From assembly GCA_902774145.1 (NCBI GenBank), contig CACYHC010000021.1:1-35073 (forward strand): 35,073 bases of DNA. The letters run 5' to 3'. Below are positions 26,628-34,922 of the stretch, in pieces. A model generated the notes under the pieces. The model was given only the letters and a program-made list of their open reading frames with translations, had not been told where the DNA came from and searched no databases. Source of the DNA: an uncultured Bacteroidia bacterium. Lineage in GTDB: Bacteria; Bacteroidota; Bacteroidia; Bacteroidales; UBA932. Numbering within the stretch: the stretch's first letter is position 1; each line of letters starts with the position of its first letter. A program made the translations under genes and the position numbers.

Positions 26628-28505
26628 TCAGATATCCACATCCTCCAGTTCCTGTTCGGACCGGAGGTTTTCGCGGATAAAGTTCTGCCTTTCCAGGGTG
26701 TTGTCCCCCATATAGAAGGCCATAATGTCGGCAATGGATTCCTCGTCGGCCAGTTTGACGAGATCCAGCCGCATATTCTCCCCGATGAAATCCCGGAATT
26801 CGTCGAAGGAAATTTCTCCGAGACCTTTGAACCGGGTAATTTCCACGCCCTTGCCCAGCTCCCGGATGGCCTTTTCCTTTTCGTCGGGGGCATAGCAATA
26901 GCGGTTCTCCTTTTTGTTGCGGACGCGGAAAAGGGGCGTCTGCAGGATGTGGACGTGTCCGCGGCGGATCAGGTCGGGGAAGTACTTCATGAAGAAGGTG
27001 AGCACCAGCATCCGGATGTGCATCCCGTCGTCATCGGCATCGGTGGCGACGATGATGTTGTTGTAGCGGAGGTTCTCCAGGTCATCCTCGACGCCGAGCG
27101 CGGAAACCAACAGGTTCAGTTCTTCGTTCTCGGCGAATTTCTTGCGCCCTTCCTTGTAGCAGTTCAGCGGCTTTCCGCGGAGGCTGAAGACCGCCTGGTA
27201 ATTGGCGTTGCGCGCCTTGGTAATGGTTCCGCTCGCCGAATCTCCCTCGGTGATGAAGATGCTGGAACGTTCGATGTCGTCTTCGGTCTTCTCCGTGCGC
27301 TTGTCGGTCAGGTGGTAGCGGCAGTCGCGCAGCTTGGGATTGTACACGTTCGTACGCTTGTTGCGCTCGCGGGTCTTTTTCTGGATGCCGGAGATTTCCT
27401 CGCGCTCCTGCTGGGAAGACTTGATTTTCTCTTCGATGACAGGAATGACCTCCGTATGCATATGGAGGTAGTTGTCCAGGTTGCGCGACACGAAGTCGTT
27501 GACGAAACTGCGGATGGTCGGTCCCGTCTCGCCGTCTTTCTCCCACATATAGGTGGAGCCGAGCTTGGTCTTGGTCTGCCCCTCGAAATTGGGCTCCTGG
27601 ATCTGGATGCTGATGGCCCCCACGATGCCCTGGCGGCAGTCGTCCGGGGTGTAATTCTTCTTGTAGAACTCCTTGAGGGTCTTGGCGATGGCTTCGCGGT
27701 AGGCGGCCAGGTGCGTGCCGCCGTCCCGGGTGTTCTGCCCGTTGACGAAGGAGGAAATGTTCTCGCCGTAGGCATTGCCGTGCGTGAGGACGATTTCGAT
27801 ATCCTCGCCTTCGAGGTGGATGGGCGGATAGAGCGGCTGTTCGCTGAGGTTCTCGTTCACGAGGTCCAGCAGGCCGTTCTCCGACTTGTAAGCCACTCCG
27901 TTGAGGTTCAGCGTGAGCCCTTTCTTGAGGTAGGAGTAGTTCTTGACCATCGTCTCCACATAGTCCATGTTGAAGGCGAAGCCCTGGAACATCTTGTCGT
28001 CCGGGATGAACTCGACGAGCGTCCCGTTCTTTTCGCGGGTGTCGCTCTCGCCGCTTTCCAGCAGCTGACCGCGCTCATAGACAGCCTTGAAGCAGCGGCC
28101 GTCACGGTGCGAGCAGACCATAAAGTGCTCCGACAGGGCGTTGACCGCCTTGGTACCCACGCCGTTCAGACCGACGGATTTCTTGTAATTTTTGGTGTCG
28201 AACTTGCCGCCGGTGTTGAGAATGCTCGTCGCGCGGATCACCGCGTCGAAAGGGATGCCGCGGCCGAAGTCGCGTACGCACACCTTACGCTGGTCTTCGA
28301 TGGTAATCTGCACCTGCTTGCCGAAACCGGCGGAAAATTCGTCGATGGCATTGTCGATGATCTCCTTGAGCAGGACGTAGATGCCGTCACCGGGGTTGTT
28401 GCCGTTCCCCAGCCGGCCGATATACATGCCCGGACGCAGTCGGATATGCTCTACGCCTTCGATGGTCCGGATGCTTGAACCGGTGTATTGCTCGTTTCCT
28501 TCCAT
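26628..28505 (-). CDS. parE: DNA topoisomerase IV subunit B
   Basis: A 625-residue type IIA topoisomerase ATPase/Toprim subunit. It shows the GHKL ATP-binding motifs (EIIDNAIDE near residue 48, DFGRGIPFD, and the lid KKSVGLNGVGTKAVNAL), the Toprim motif EGDSASG beginning at Glu420, and TDADDDGMHIRML near residue 487. GyrB is usually around 650 residues in Bacteroidetes; the lid sequence and length fit ParE better, though a GyrB-like paralogue cannot be fully excluded. parC is not downstream, because the gene meets the glycosidase gene end to end. The DUF1573 gene precedes it by six bases in the same direction. Confidence 0.9.
   Translation of the reverse strand: MEGNEQYTGSSIRTIEGVEHIRLRPGMYIGRLGNGNNPGDGIYVLLKEIIDNAIDEFSAGFGKQVQITIEDQRKVCVRDFGRGIPFDAVIRATSILNTGGKFDTKNYKKSVGLNGVGTKAVNALSEHFMVCSHRDGRCFKAVYERGQLLESGESDTREKNGTLVEFIPDDKMFQGFAFNMDYVETMVKNYSYLKKGLTLNLNGVAYKSENGLLDLVNENLSEQPLYPPIHLEGEDIEIVLTHGNAYGENISSFVNGQNTRDGGTHLAAYREAIAKTLKEFYKKNYTPDDCRQGIVGAISIQIQEPNFEGQTKTKLGSTYMWEKDGETGPTIRSFVNDFVSRNLDNYLHMHTEVIPVIEEKIKSSQQEREEISGIQKKTRERNKRTNVYNPKLRDCRYHLTDKRTEKTEDDIERSSIFITEGDSASGTITKARNANYQAVFSLRGKPLNCYKEGRKKFAENEELNLLVSALGVEDDLENLRYNNIIVATDADDDGMHIRMLVLTFFMKYFPDLIRRGHVHILQTPLFRVRNKKENRYCYAPDEKEKAIRELGKGVEITRFKGLGEISFDEFRDFIGENMRLDLVKLADEESIADIMAFYMGDNTLERQNFIRENLRSEQELEDVDI
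26642..26671 (+). terminator. Possible terminator for the rny-glycosidase transcript inside parE
   Basis: CCTCC-A-GTTC pairs with GGAC-C-GGAGG around a six-base loop and is followed by TTTT. It lies within the antisense 3' end of parE. There is no gap between the two convergent genes, so a terminator must lie inside coding sequence. The T-tract is short. Confidence 0.35.
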
Positions 28506-28511
28506 GCTATG

Positions 28512-28904
28512 CTATTTCTTTGAAACAACCTCGCCGCGCAGGTGCAGGACGATGGGCTTGGGCGCCTCGTCCACATAGACGGTCAGCGTCTTGTCGAAGG
28601 GGTAGGGGCCTTCGTCGTTGCTGTAACTGGCTTCCACCTTTCCGCTCGCTCCAGGCGCAATCGTCGTGCGGGTCCACTGGACGCGGGTGCAGCCGCAGGA
28701 GGAAACCACCGCCTCGATGAGCAGGGGAGTGTTTCCTATGTTCGTCAGCGTGAAACTGCATTGCTGCGCTCCGTCCTCTTCGGTGATCCGTCCGAAGTCG
28801 TGCACGGTCCTGTCCAGGCGCACGCGGCCGAAGAATTCCTTTTCCGCCGCCGCGCAGGGCCATAACAGCGCCATTCCCAGCAAGATTGTCAAAATCTTTT
28901 TCAT
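28512..28904 (-). CDS. DUF1573 secreted protein
   Basis: A 130-residue protein with a signal peptide (MKKILTILLGMALLWPCAAA). A single Ig-like beta-sandwich of the DUF1573 family follows: HDFGRI, FTLTNIGNTPLLI, VVSSCGCT, then IAPGASGKVEASY. DUF1573 proteins are abundant, mostly periplasmic Bacteroidetes proteins of unknown role. The SCGC cysteine pair is characteristic. The start at 28904 is taken from the signal peptide; a start at 28922 only adds MIIFVG. It lies six bases upstream of parE and probably shares its transcript. Confidence 0.85.
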   Translation of the reverse strand: MKKILTILLGMALLWPCAAAEKEFFGRVRLDRTVHDFGRITEEDGAQQCSFTLTNIGNTPLLIEAVVSSCGCTRVQWTRTTIAPGASGKVEASYSNDEGPYPFDKTLTVYVDEAPKPIVLHLRGEVVSKK

Positions 28905-28930
28905 TCCTACAAAAATAATCATTAACTTTG
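28899..28930 (+). promoter_or_regulatory. Promoter of the phosphatase-hexosaminidase gene
   Basis: TTTC (3 of 4) at 28899-28902, 20 bases, then TAACTTTG at 28923-28930, 18 bases before ATG 28949. It overlaps the DUF1573 start region, so the two genes diverge from one control region. Confidence 0.55.
28910..28917 (-). promoter_or_regulatory. Possible -7 element of the DUF1573-parE unit
   Basis: On the minus strand TATTTTTG fits TAnnTTTG. It lies only five bases before the DUF1573 ATG, so a transcript from here would be nearly leaderless. No proper -33 element is seen, so this is tentative. Confidence 0.3.
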
Positions 28931-28948
28931 AGAAAATTACCTTCGACG

Positions 28949-31642
28949 ATGAAAAAAATCCTTTTCCCCCTCTTTATCGCCGCTTTGCTGCTCGGCCCGG
29001 CAGCGTCCTACGCGCAGGTCCGCAGTGAAGCCGCCCTGCAGATGCTGCGGGAGAACCCCAACCGCGCCGGCATCAACGCCCACGTCTACGAGTTCATCGA
29101 AGAAAAGGATACGCCGGCGCCCTCCGGCTACAAGCCTTTCTATATCAGCCACTACGGCCGCCACGGGGCGCGTACCGATTTCCGTGCGAAGGATTATGTC
29201 TATGTCGCCACACGCCTCGGGCAGGCGCAGCAGGCGGGCATCCTGAACGCCGACGGTGCCTACCTCCTGGAGAAAACGCAGCAGGTGCTTGCCGATTATG
29301 CCGGAATGTCCGGCCGCCTGACCCGCCGCGGGGAATATGAGCACCGGGAACTGGCCCGCCGCATCTACAACCGTTACCCCGCCGTCTTCAAGAAGGGGAG
29401 CGGCAACCTGCGCATCAAGAGCACCACGGTGCCCAGGGTGCTGGTCAGCGGATCGAATTTCCTGGCGCAGCTCACGTCGATGCAGCCTTCCCTGCGCTAT
29501 ACCTTCGACACAGGCGAGCGCTATATGCAAACCCTGAGCAACAGTGCCACCAAAGCCCATCGCCGCAAGGTACAGCGCCTGCTGGATTCCCTTTCGCGCG
29601 TGCCGTGCGATACGACTTCCCTCTATACGATGCTTTTCACGGACGGTGCCGCCGCCCGCCGCATTATTCCCGACGCAGATGCTTTCCAGCAGAGCATTTT
29701 TGCCACGGCGCGCATCTCCGAATCGATGGGAATTGCGGATGACCTTTACCGTTTCCTCCCCGAAGACGCGCTCTACAAATGGTGGGACCGTGCCCTGCGC
29801 TCGATGTACGTCCAGCAGGCGAATTCGGTGGAATGGGGCGCCGAGCGGATGGAAGGCGTGGAGCCGCTGGTGCGCTGCATCCTCGCCGACGCGGAAGATG
29901 CGCTCTCCGCCGGGAATGTCGCCGCGGACTTGAAATTCGGACACGATTATCCCTTGCTGGCCCTTTGCGGCTATCTCGGTCTCTCGGGCGTAGGGGAGCG
30001 CCTCCGCTTCGACGAAATCCCGTTCAAGTGGTGCGACCCCCGCAACATCACCTTCGCTTCCAACCTGCAGTTGGTTTTCTACCGTTCCCCCAAGGGCGGT
30101 GATATTCTGGTGAAAGCGGTGTACAACGGCGTAGAACGGTCGATTTCAGGACTGAAGCCCGTATCGGGGCCTTATTATAAATGGAAGGACCTGAAGGACA
30201 AATGCGAGTCCCGCCTGGCCTGGCGGACGCGTCTGGTTCCGCTGCCCGCCTATGTGGAGCGCGGGGAAGGCCTGCACGCCTGCCGCGGTCTGGAGACGAA
30301 ACTGGACCCTTCGCTCGGCGCAGAGGCCTATGAACTCGATACCCGCGGCCCGAAGGTGCTGCTCCGGGGCGGCGGCGAGGCCGGTCTCTTCTACGGAATG
30401 CAGACCCTCGCGCAAATCCGCAACCAGCATCCGGACGATGCCTTCCCGTCCCTGCTCATCAAGGACAAGCCGCGTTTTGCCTGGCGCGGAGCGATGCTCG
30501 ACTGCTGCCGCCATTTCTTCACCGTCGATGAGGTCAAGGCCTTCATTGACATCCTTGCGCTGCACAAACTCAACGTCTTCCACTGGCACCTGACCGACGA
30601 CCAGGGCTGGCGCGCCGAGATCCGCAAATATCCCCGCCTGACGGAAGTCGGCTCGGTCCGCCGCGAGACCGTCATCGGCAACGCCAAATGGCCGAAGGGC
30701 TATGACGGGATTCCGCACGGCGGTTTTTATACGCAGGATCAGATGCGGGAAGTGGTCGCCTATGCCGCTGAGCGCCAGATTACCGTTGTGCCGGAAATCG
30801 AAATGCCGGGCCACGCCCTGGCGGCGCTCGCTTCTTATCCCGCGCTGGGCTGCACGGGCGGTCCCTATGAGACTTCGACGACCTTTGGCGTCTTCAAGGA
30901 CATCCTCTGCGTCGGGAAGGACGAGACCCTGCAGTTCCTCTTTGACGTGCTGGACGAAATCTGTGAAATTTTTCCCTCCGAATTCATCCACATCGGCGGC
31001 GACGAGGCCCCGCGGGTCCGCTGGGAAGCCTGCCCGCATTGTCAGGCCCGCATCCGGGCGGAGCGTCTGGCGGGAGAGGCGCAGCTCCAGAGCTGGCTGA
31101 TTCGGAAGGTCGAGGCGCACTTGGCACAAAAGGGCCGCAAGATTCTGGGCTGGGATGAAATCCTGGACGGCGGCGTGGACAAATCCACGATGGTCCAGAG
31201 CTGGCGGGGCTCCGGCGGCGGCAAACGCGCGGCGTCCCTGGGCAACAAGGTAATCATGTCGCCCAACACTTACATGTACCTGGATTATTACCAGACCACC
31301 GACCCTGAAGCCTATGGAGAGCCGTTCGGTATCGGAAAATACCTCCCGTTGGACAAGGTGTATGCCTTCGACCCGTACGAGGGGCTCAAGGAGCGCGAGC
31401 AGGTGTTTATCTATGGTGTCCAGGCGAATGTCTGGACGGAATATCTCCCGACTTTGTTTACGGTGCAGGAACGCACGCTGCCTCGGCTCGCCGCCGCCGC
31501 GGAAGTGGCCTGGAGCCCCGCAGGAAGAGAGAGTTACGCCAATTTCCTGGACCGCTGCCGCTATGCGCTGCTTCCCCTGTACGCCGAGGCGGGCTGGCAC
31601 TGGGCGCCGTATGCATTTGCAGATTACGAAAACTTAAAGTAA
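28949..31642 (+). CDS. Secreted fusion of histidine acid phosphatase and GH20 beta-N-acetylhexosaminidase
   Basis: An 897-residue protein with a signal peptide (KKILFPLFIAALLLGPAASYA). Residues about 30-420 form a histidine acid phosphatase (clade 2, phytase/MINPP-like). It has YGRHGAR (Arg70, His71, Arg74; RHGxR nucleophile motif) and the partner Gly331-His332-Asp333 (FGHDY). Residues about 425-500 match the small GH20b domain (YELDTRGPKVLLRG). From about 505 to 865 is the GH20 catalytic barrel with FHWHLTDDQGWR near residue 545, EIEMPGHALA, and the catalytic HIGGDEA with Asp685-Glu686. Both catalytic centres look complete, so one polypeptide may dephosphorylate and remove GlcNAc/GalNAc from host or diet glycans. 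The start follows the promoter; TTG 28928 is unlikely. Confidence 0.88.
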   Translation: MKKILFPLFIAALLLGPAASYAQVRSEAALQMLRENPNRAGINAHVYEFIEEKDTPAPSGYKPFYISHYGRHGARTDFRAKDYVYVATRLGQAQQAGILNADGAYLLEKTQQVLADYAGMSGRLTRRGEYEHRELARRIYNRYPAVFKKGSGNLRIKSTTVPRVLVSGSNFLAQLTSMQPSLRYTFDTGERYMQTLSNSATKAHRRKVQRLLDSLSRVPCDTTSLYTMLFTDGAAARRIIPDADAFQQSIFATARISESMGIADDLYRFLPEDALYKWWDRALRSMYVQQANSVEWGAERMEGVEPLVRCILADAEDALSAGNVAADLKFGHDYPLLALCGYLGLSGVGERLRFDEIPFKWCDPRNITFASNLQLVFYRSPKGGDILVKAVYNGVERSISGLKPVSGPYYKWKDLKDKCESRLAWRTRLVPLPAYVERGEGLHACRGLETKLDPSLGAEAYELDTRGPKVLLRGGGEAGLFYGMQTLAQIRNQHPDDAFPSLLIKDKPRFAWRGAMLDCCRHFFTVDEVKAFIDILALHKLNVFHWHLTDDQGWRAEIRKYPRLTEVGSVRRETVIGNAKWPKGYDGIPHGGFYTQDQMREVVAYAAERQITVVPEIEMPGHALAALASYPALGCTGGPYETSTTFGVFKDILCVGKDETLQFLFDVLDEICEIFPSEFIHIGGDEAPRVRWEACPHCQARIRAERLAGEAQLQSWLIRKVEAHLAQKGRKILGWDEILDGGVDKSTMVQSWRGSGGGKRAASLGNKVIMSPNTYMYLDYYQTTDPEAYGEPFGIGKYLPLDKVYAFDPYEGLKEREQVFIYGVQANVWTEYLPTLFTVQERTLPRLAAAAEVAWSPAGRESYANFLDRCRYALLPLYAEAGWHWAPYAFADYENLK

Positions 31643-31647
31643 CTTCG
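31616..31647 (+). promoter_or_regulatory. Promoter of the ferredoxin operon
   Basis: TTTG at 31616-31619, 20 bases, then TAACTTCG (7 of 8) at 31640-31647. It lies across the stop codon of the fusion gene and gives a leader of about 40 bases before ATG 31691. Confidence 0.6.
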
Positions 31648-31690
31648 CATTCCCATTGAGGAACGTTTAATTTTTTAACTTATATCAACT

Positions 31691-31864
31691 ATGGCTTACA
31701 AAATTTCTGCTGAAACCTGTGTCGCTTGCGGCACCTGTATGGGTGAGTGCCCGACCGGCGCTATCAAGGAAGGAGATGTTTACTCCATCGATCCCGAAGT
31801 TTGCGTAGACTGCGGCACCTGTGCCGACGCCTGCCCGATGGGCGCTATCGCTCCCGGCGAGTAA
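31691..31864 (+). CDS. 2[4Fe-4S] ferredoxin
   Basis: A 57-residue bacterial-type ferredoxin. Two C-x2-C-x2-C-x3-C-P motifs (CVACGTCMGECP and CVDCGTCADACP) with the expected spacing bind two [4Fe-4S] clusters. The protein is a low-potential electron carrier in the cytoplasm. ATG 31691 opens the protein as MAYKISAETC, the usual ferredoxin beginning. The redox partner is not apparent nearby. It is the first gene of a unit with the hydrolase (13 bases later), mnmA and the phosphatase. Confidence 0.95.
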   Translation: MAYKISAETCVACGTCMGECPTGAIKEGDVYSIDPEVCVDCGTCADACPMGAIAPGE

Positions 31865-31877
31865 TTGAACCCCGGCT

Positions 31878-32825
31878 ATGAAACGTTTGCTTCTGGCTTC
31901 TATGACGGCGCTGACCTTGTCCCTGACGGTCGGCGCCGCCGGTTTAAAGCCTACCCGGACGGTCCTCCTTTACCCCGAAGGCCAGGACCCGGCCCGCTGC
32001 AAGGGCATTCAGGAAGAAGGGGTGTATGTCACGCTCGGTCCCGGTGAACACAACGGCCTGTCCGGCGGTATCTCCATCGACGACCGGGGACGCATCTCCA
32101 ACATCGGCGATGAAGCCTGCCTCGACCTCTATCTTCCCAAGAAGTGCAACGGAGAGATGGTCGTGGTCTGCCCCGGCGGCGGATACGCCATCGTTTCTTC
32201 CATCAACGAAGGCGAGAACGTGGCGGAGTGGCTGATGCGCCGGAATATCGCCGTGTGCGTGGTCAAATACCGCCTGCCCAATCATCACGCTTCCGTGCCG
32301 CTGACGGACGTGCAGAATGCGTTCCGCTATTGCCGGGCGCACGCCGCCGAATGGGGGGTGTTCAAAATCGGCGTGATGGGCTTTTCCGCGGGCGGTCACC
32401 TGGCGGCCAGCGCGGCGACCCTCTACAAGGATGCAACGACCAAACCGGATTTCGCCGTTCTCGTCTATCCGGTGATTACGATGGAACCGGGCGTGACCCA
32501 CAAGGGGACCCGGGAAAATCTCACTGCGGGCGATTCTACCCAGGTGAAGAAATTCACCATTGAAAACTGGGTGGACCACAATACGCCGCCCACGCTGTTG
32601 CTCCTTTCCGCAGACGACCGTGCCGTCCCGCCGGAGAACAGTATCCGCTATTTCAAAGCGATGGTCGCGAACAAGGTCAAGGTGGAGATGCACGTCTTCG
32701 CAACCGGCGGCCACGGTTACGGCTTCGTCAAGAGCCAGTTCCTCGGCAAGGGGAAGGACCCTCTGGGCAAACAGCGCAAAGATTTCGACGACATCTTAGA
32801 GCGTTTCCTCTCCGAGTGCCGCTGA
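31878..32825 (+). CDS. Secreted alpha/beta-hydrolase, esterase-like
   Basis: A 315-residue protein with a signal peptide (KRLLLASMTALTLSLTVGAAG). It has the alpha/beta-hydrolase fold: the oxyanion-type loop VCPGGGYAIVSS, the nucleophile elbow GFSAGG with Ser170, an acidic candidate at Asp246/247 (SADDRAVPP), and the base His279 (GGHGYGF). This is the dienelactone-hydrolase/BD-FAE-like group, often acetyl or feruloyl esterases that remove esters from dietary polysaccharides. The substrate is unknown. It sits between ferredoxin and mnmA in a tight set; mnmA starts one base after its stop. Confidence 0.87.
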   Translation: MKRLLLASMTALTLSLTVGAAGLKPTRTVLLYPEGQDPARCKGIQEEGVYVTLGPGEHNGLSGGISIDDRGRISNIGDEACLDLYLPKKCNGEMVVVCPGGGYAIVSSINEGENVAEWLMRRNIAVCVVKYRLPNHHASVPLTDVQNAFRYCRAHAAEWGVFKIGVMGFSAGGHLAASAATLYKDATTKPDFAVLVYPVITMEPGVTHKGTRENLTAGDSTQVKKFTIENWVDHNTPPTLLLLSADDRAVPPENSIRYFKAMVANKVKVEMHVFATGGHGYGFVKSQFLGKGKDPLGKQRKDFDDILERFLSECR

Positions 32826-32826
32826 G

Positions 32827-34113
32827 ATGAAAATCTGCGTGGGGCTCTCGGGAGGCGTAGACTCCAGCGTCGCAGCCCTGCTGCTCAAGCGGCAGGGTTA
32901 CGACGTTTTTGCGATGTTTATGCAGAACTGGCACGATACCGAGGGTACCCTGCACGGGGACTGCCAGTGGGAGGAGGACCGTTTCGTCGCGGAAATGGTC
33001 GCCCGCAAAATCGGCATTCCCTTTTATTTCGTGGACCTGAGCGGTCCCTACCGCCAGCGGGTGGTCGATTATATGTTCGCCGAGTACGAGCGTGGCCGCA
33101 CCCCCAATCCGGACGTCCTGTGCAACAGTGAAATCAAGTTCGACGCGTTTCTGGATGCTGCCCGCCGCCTGGGCGCCGATGCCGTCGCGACGGGCCATTA
33201 TTGCCGCCGCGACACCGACCCGCTGACGGGGGAGTACCGGCTTCTCGAAGGCGTCGATCCCGGCAAGGACCAGAGTTATTTCCTCTGCCGCCTGAGTCAG
33301 GAACAGCTCGGCGCGGCGATGTTCCCCATCGGCGCGATGCTGAAAAGCGAAGTGCGCGCCCTGGCCGCCGAAGCGGACCTGCCTTCCGCCGACCGCAAGG
33401 ATTCGCAGGGCATCTGCTTCGTGGGGAAGGTCGATTTGCCGGTTTTCCTGCAGCAGAAGCTCAAGAGCGTGGAAGGCGAGGTCGTGGAAGTGTTCGGCGC
33501 CTGGTATGCGGATTCCCCGGCCTATCGGCGCAAAATGGAACTTGCACAGCGCGGGGAAGCCCTTTCCGATGCCGAGTTGCTGGAACTTTCCACCCCGGCG
33601 GATTACGGCAATATCGTCTTTGAAACCGAAACCTACCGCAGCCGCTCGGCGCATCAGAAAAAGACGCGCATCAAGCCCAACCCCTGGGGATGCATCGCTG
33701 GGAAACACGACGGCGCGCAGTTCTACACGCTGGGTCAGCGCAAGGGGCTGGCTATCGGCGGCCACAAGCGGCCGGTGTTCGTCATTGCGACGGATATTGC
33801 CGCCAACCGTATTTATGTAGGCGAGGGCGAAGACCACCCCGGCCTGTTTGAAAAATGTGCGCGCATTGCCCCCGATGAGGTGCATTGGATGCGGCCGTCC
33901 CTGGCACTGCCGTCCGGTGGTCGCCTGCGGGTACGCGTGCGCATCCGTTACCGTCAACCGCTGCAGGGGGCCGTGCTGCTCCTGCGCGAAAACGGTCTGT
34001 TTATTTTGTTTGACGAGCCCCAGCGCAGTGTTACGCCCGGTCAGTTCGCCGTCTGGTATGCGGACGACGGGGAAGAGGCGCCGGAGCTTTTGGGAAGTGG
34101 AGTCATTGCATGA
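32827..34113 (+). CDS. mnmA: tRNA 2-thiouridylase MnmA
   Basis: A 428-residue enzyme that thiolates U34 of tRNA(Lys, Glu, Gln), using sulfur passed from a desulfurase. The N-terminal PP-loop is GLSGGVDSSVAAL (residues 6-18). NPDVLC-N carries catalytic Cys99, with Asp96 near it, and DSQGICFVG carries Cys197. YTLGQRKGLAIGG marks the central domain, and a beta-barrel ends the protein. E. coli MnmA has 368 residues; the extra length lies between VEVFGAW (about 218) and GAQFYTLGQ (about 297), an insertion of about 60 residues that appears also in other Bacteroidetes sequences (from memory). It ends with an ATGA overlap to the next gene. Confidence 0.95.
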   Translation: MKICVGLSGGVDSSVAALLLKRQGYDVFAMFMQNWHDTEGTLHGDCQWEEDRFVAEMVARKIGIPFYFVDLSGPYRQRVVDYMFAEYERGRTPNPDVLCNSEIKFDAFLDAARRLGADAVATGHYCRRDTDPLTGEYRLLEGVDPGKDQSYFLCRLSQEQLGAAMFPIGAMLKSEVRALAAEADLPSADRKDSQGICFVGKVDLPVFLQQKLKSVEGEVVEVFGAWYADSPAYRRKMELAQRGEALSDAELLELSTPADYGNIVFETETYRSRSAHQKKTRIKPNPWGCIAGKHDGAQFYTLGQRKGLAIGGHKRPVFVIATDIAANRIYVGEGEDHPGLFEKCARIAPDEVHWMRPSLALPSGGRLRVRVRIRYRQPLQGAVLLLRENGLFILFDEPQRSVTPGQFAVWYADDGEEAPELLGSGVIA

Positions 34114-34922
34114 TTGGAGGTGATTATATTGGATTGGAAGGGGTGGCGAACGCACGCGACCTCGGCGGATATGTGATGCAGGACGGACGGACTGTCCGCA
34201 AGGGCCTGCTCCTGCGCAGCGGCAACCTGATGCGCGCGACCCCGGAGGACAAGCGGCGCCTGCAGGAAGAATTCCACCTGCGGCGGATTTTCGATTTCCG
34301 TACCTACGGCGAGGTGTACCGTGCGCCGGACTGCGTCATCCCCGGGAGCAGCAATACGCTCCTGCCCACCATCGACCCGGAAATTGAAAAGCGGAGCGGC
34401 GAAGCGATGCCCGCCGAGGTCTTCCTGAACCTGGAAGCCTTCCTGCTGACTTCCGCAAGCGACCCGCGGATGCAGCGCCTGGCGCGCAACATGTACCCCG
34501 ATTTCGTCTACAGTGAATACACCCAGCTCCAGTATGCGGCTTTCCTGAACGGTGTGCTGGGGACGAAGGAAGGCGCGGTGCTCTGGCACTGCTCGCAGGG
34601 AAAGGACCGGACCGGGCTCGGCGCGGCCTTCCTGCTTTCCTGCCTGGGCGCATCCCGGGAGGTGATTATTGCGGATTTCGACCGTTCCAACGACTTCTAC
34701 CGCGACACCGTCGCGCGGCTTTCCGCCCAGGCGCACGCCCAGGGCTGGGGCGCGGAAGAGGACGATGTCATCCAGGCCTTTATCGGCGTACACACCGGGA
34801 ACTTCATCCGCACCCTGGACAGCATCGACCGCGACTTCGGCTCCCTGCACGACTACATCGTCAACCAACTCCTCTTCTCCGACGCCGAACAGGCCCAGCT
34901 CCGCGAGCGGTATCTGGAGTAA
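34110..34922 (+). CDS. Tyrosine-phosphatase-like protein (Y_phosphatase3 family)
   Basis: A 270-residue protein with the family opening NARDLGGY and LLRSGNL near residues 15-38, the FDFRTYGE motif, and the cysteine phosphatase loop HCSQGKDRTG (Cys161, Arg167). Such enzymes remove phosphate from phosphotyrosine or phosphoinositide-like substrates. In capsule-bearing bacteria they are sometimes tied to tyrosine-kinase control of export, but this gene lies away from that locus, so the link is speculative. No signal peptide is seen. It starts inside the mnmA stop codon (ATGA). Confidence 0.87.
   Translation: MIGGDYIGLEGVANARDLGGYVMQDGRTVRKGLLLRSGNLMRATPEDKRRLQEEFHLRRIFDFRTYGEVYRAPDCVIPGSSNTLLPTIDPEIEKRSGEAMPAEVFLNLEAFLLTSASDPRMQRLARNMYPDFVYSEYTQLQYAAFLNGVLGTKEGAVLWHCSQGKDRTGLGAAFLLSCLGASREVIIADFDRSNDFYRDTVARLSAQAHAQGWGAEEDDVIQAFIGVHTGNFIRTLDSIDRDFGSLHDYIVNQLLFSDAEQAQLRERYLE

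Noticed and set aside
26949-28478. Plus-strand open frame of 509 codons opposite parE
   Set aside because: ParE motifs on the minus strand are decisive. The plus frame is a mirror effect.
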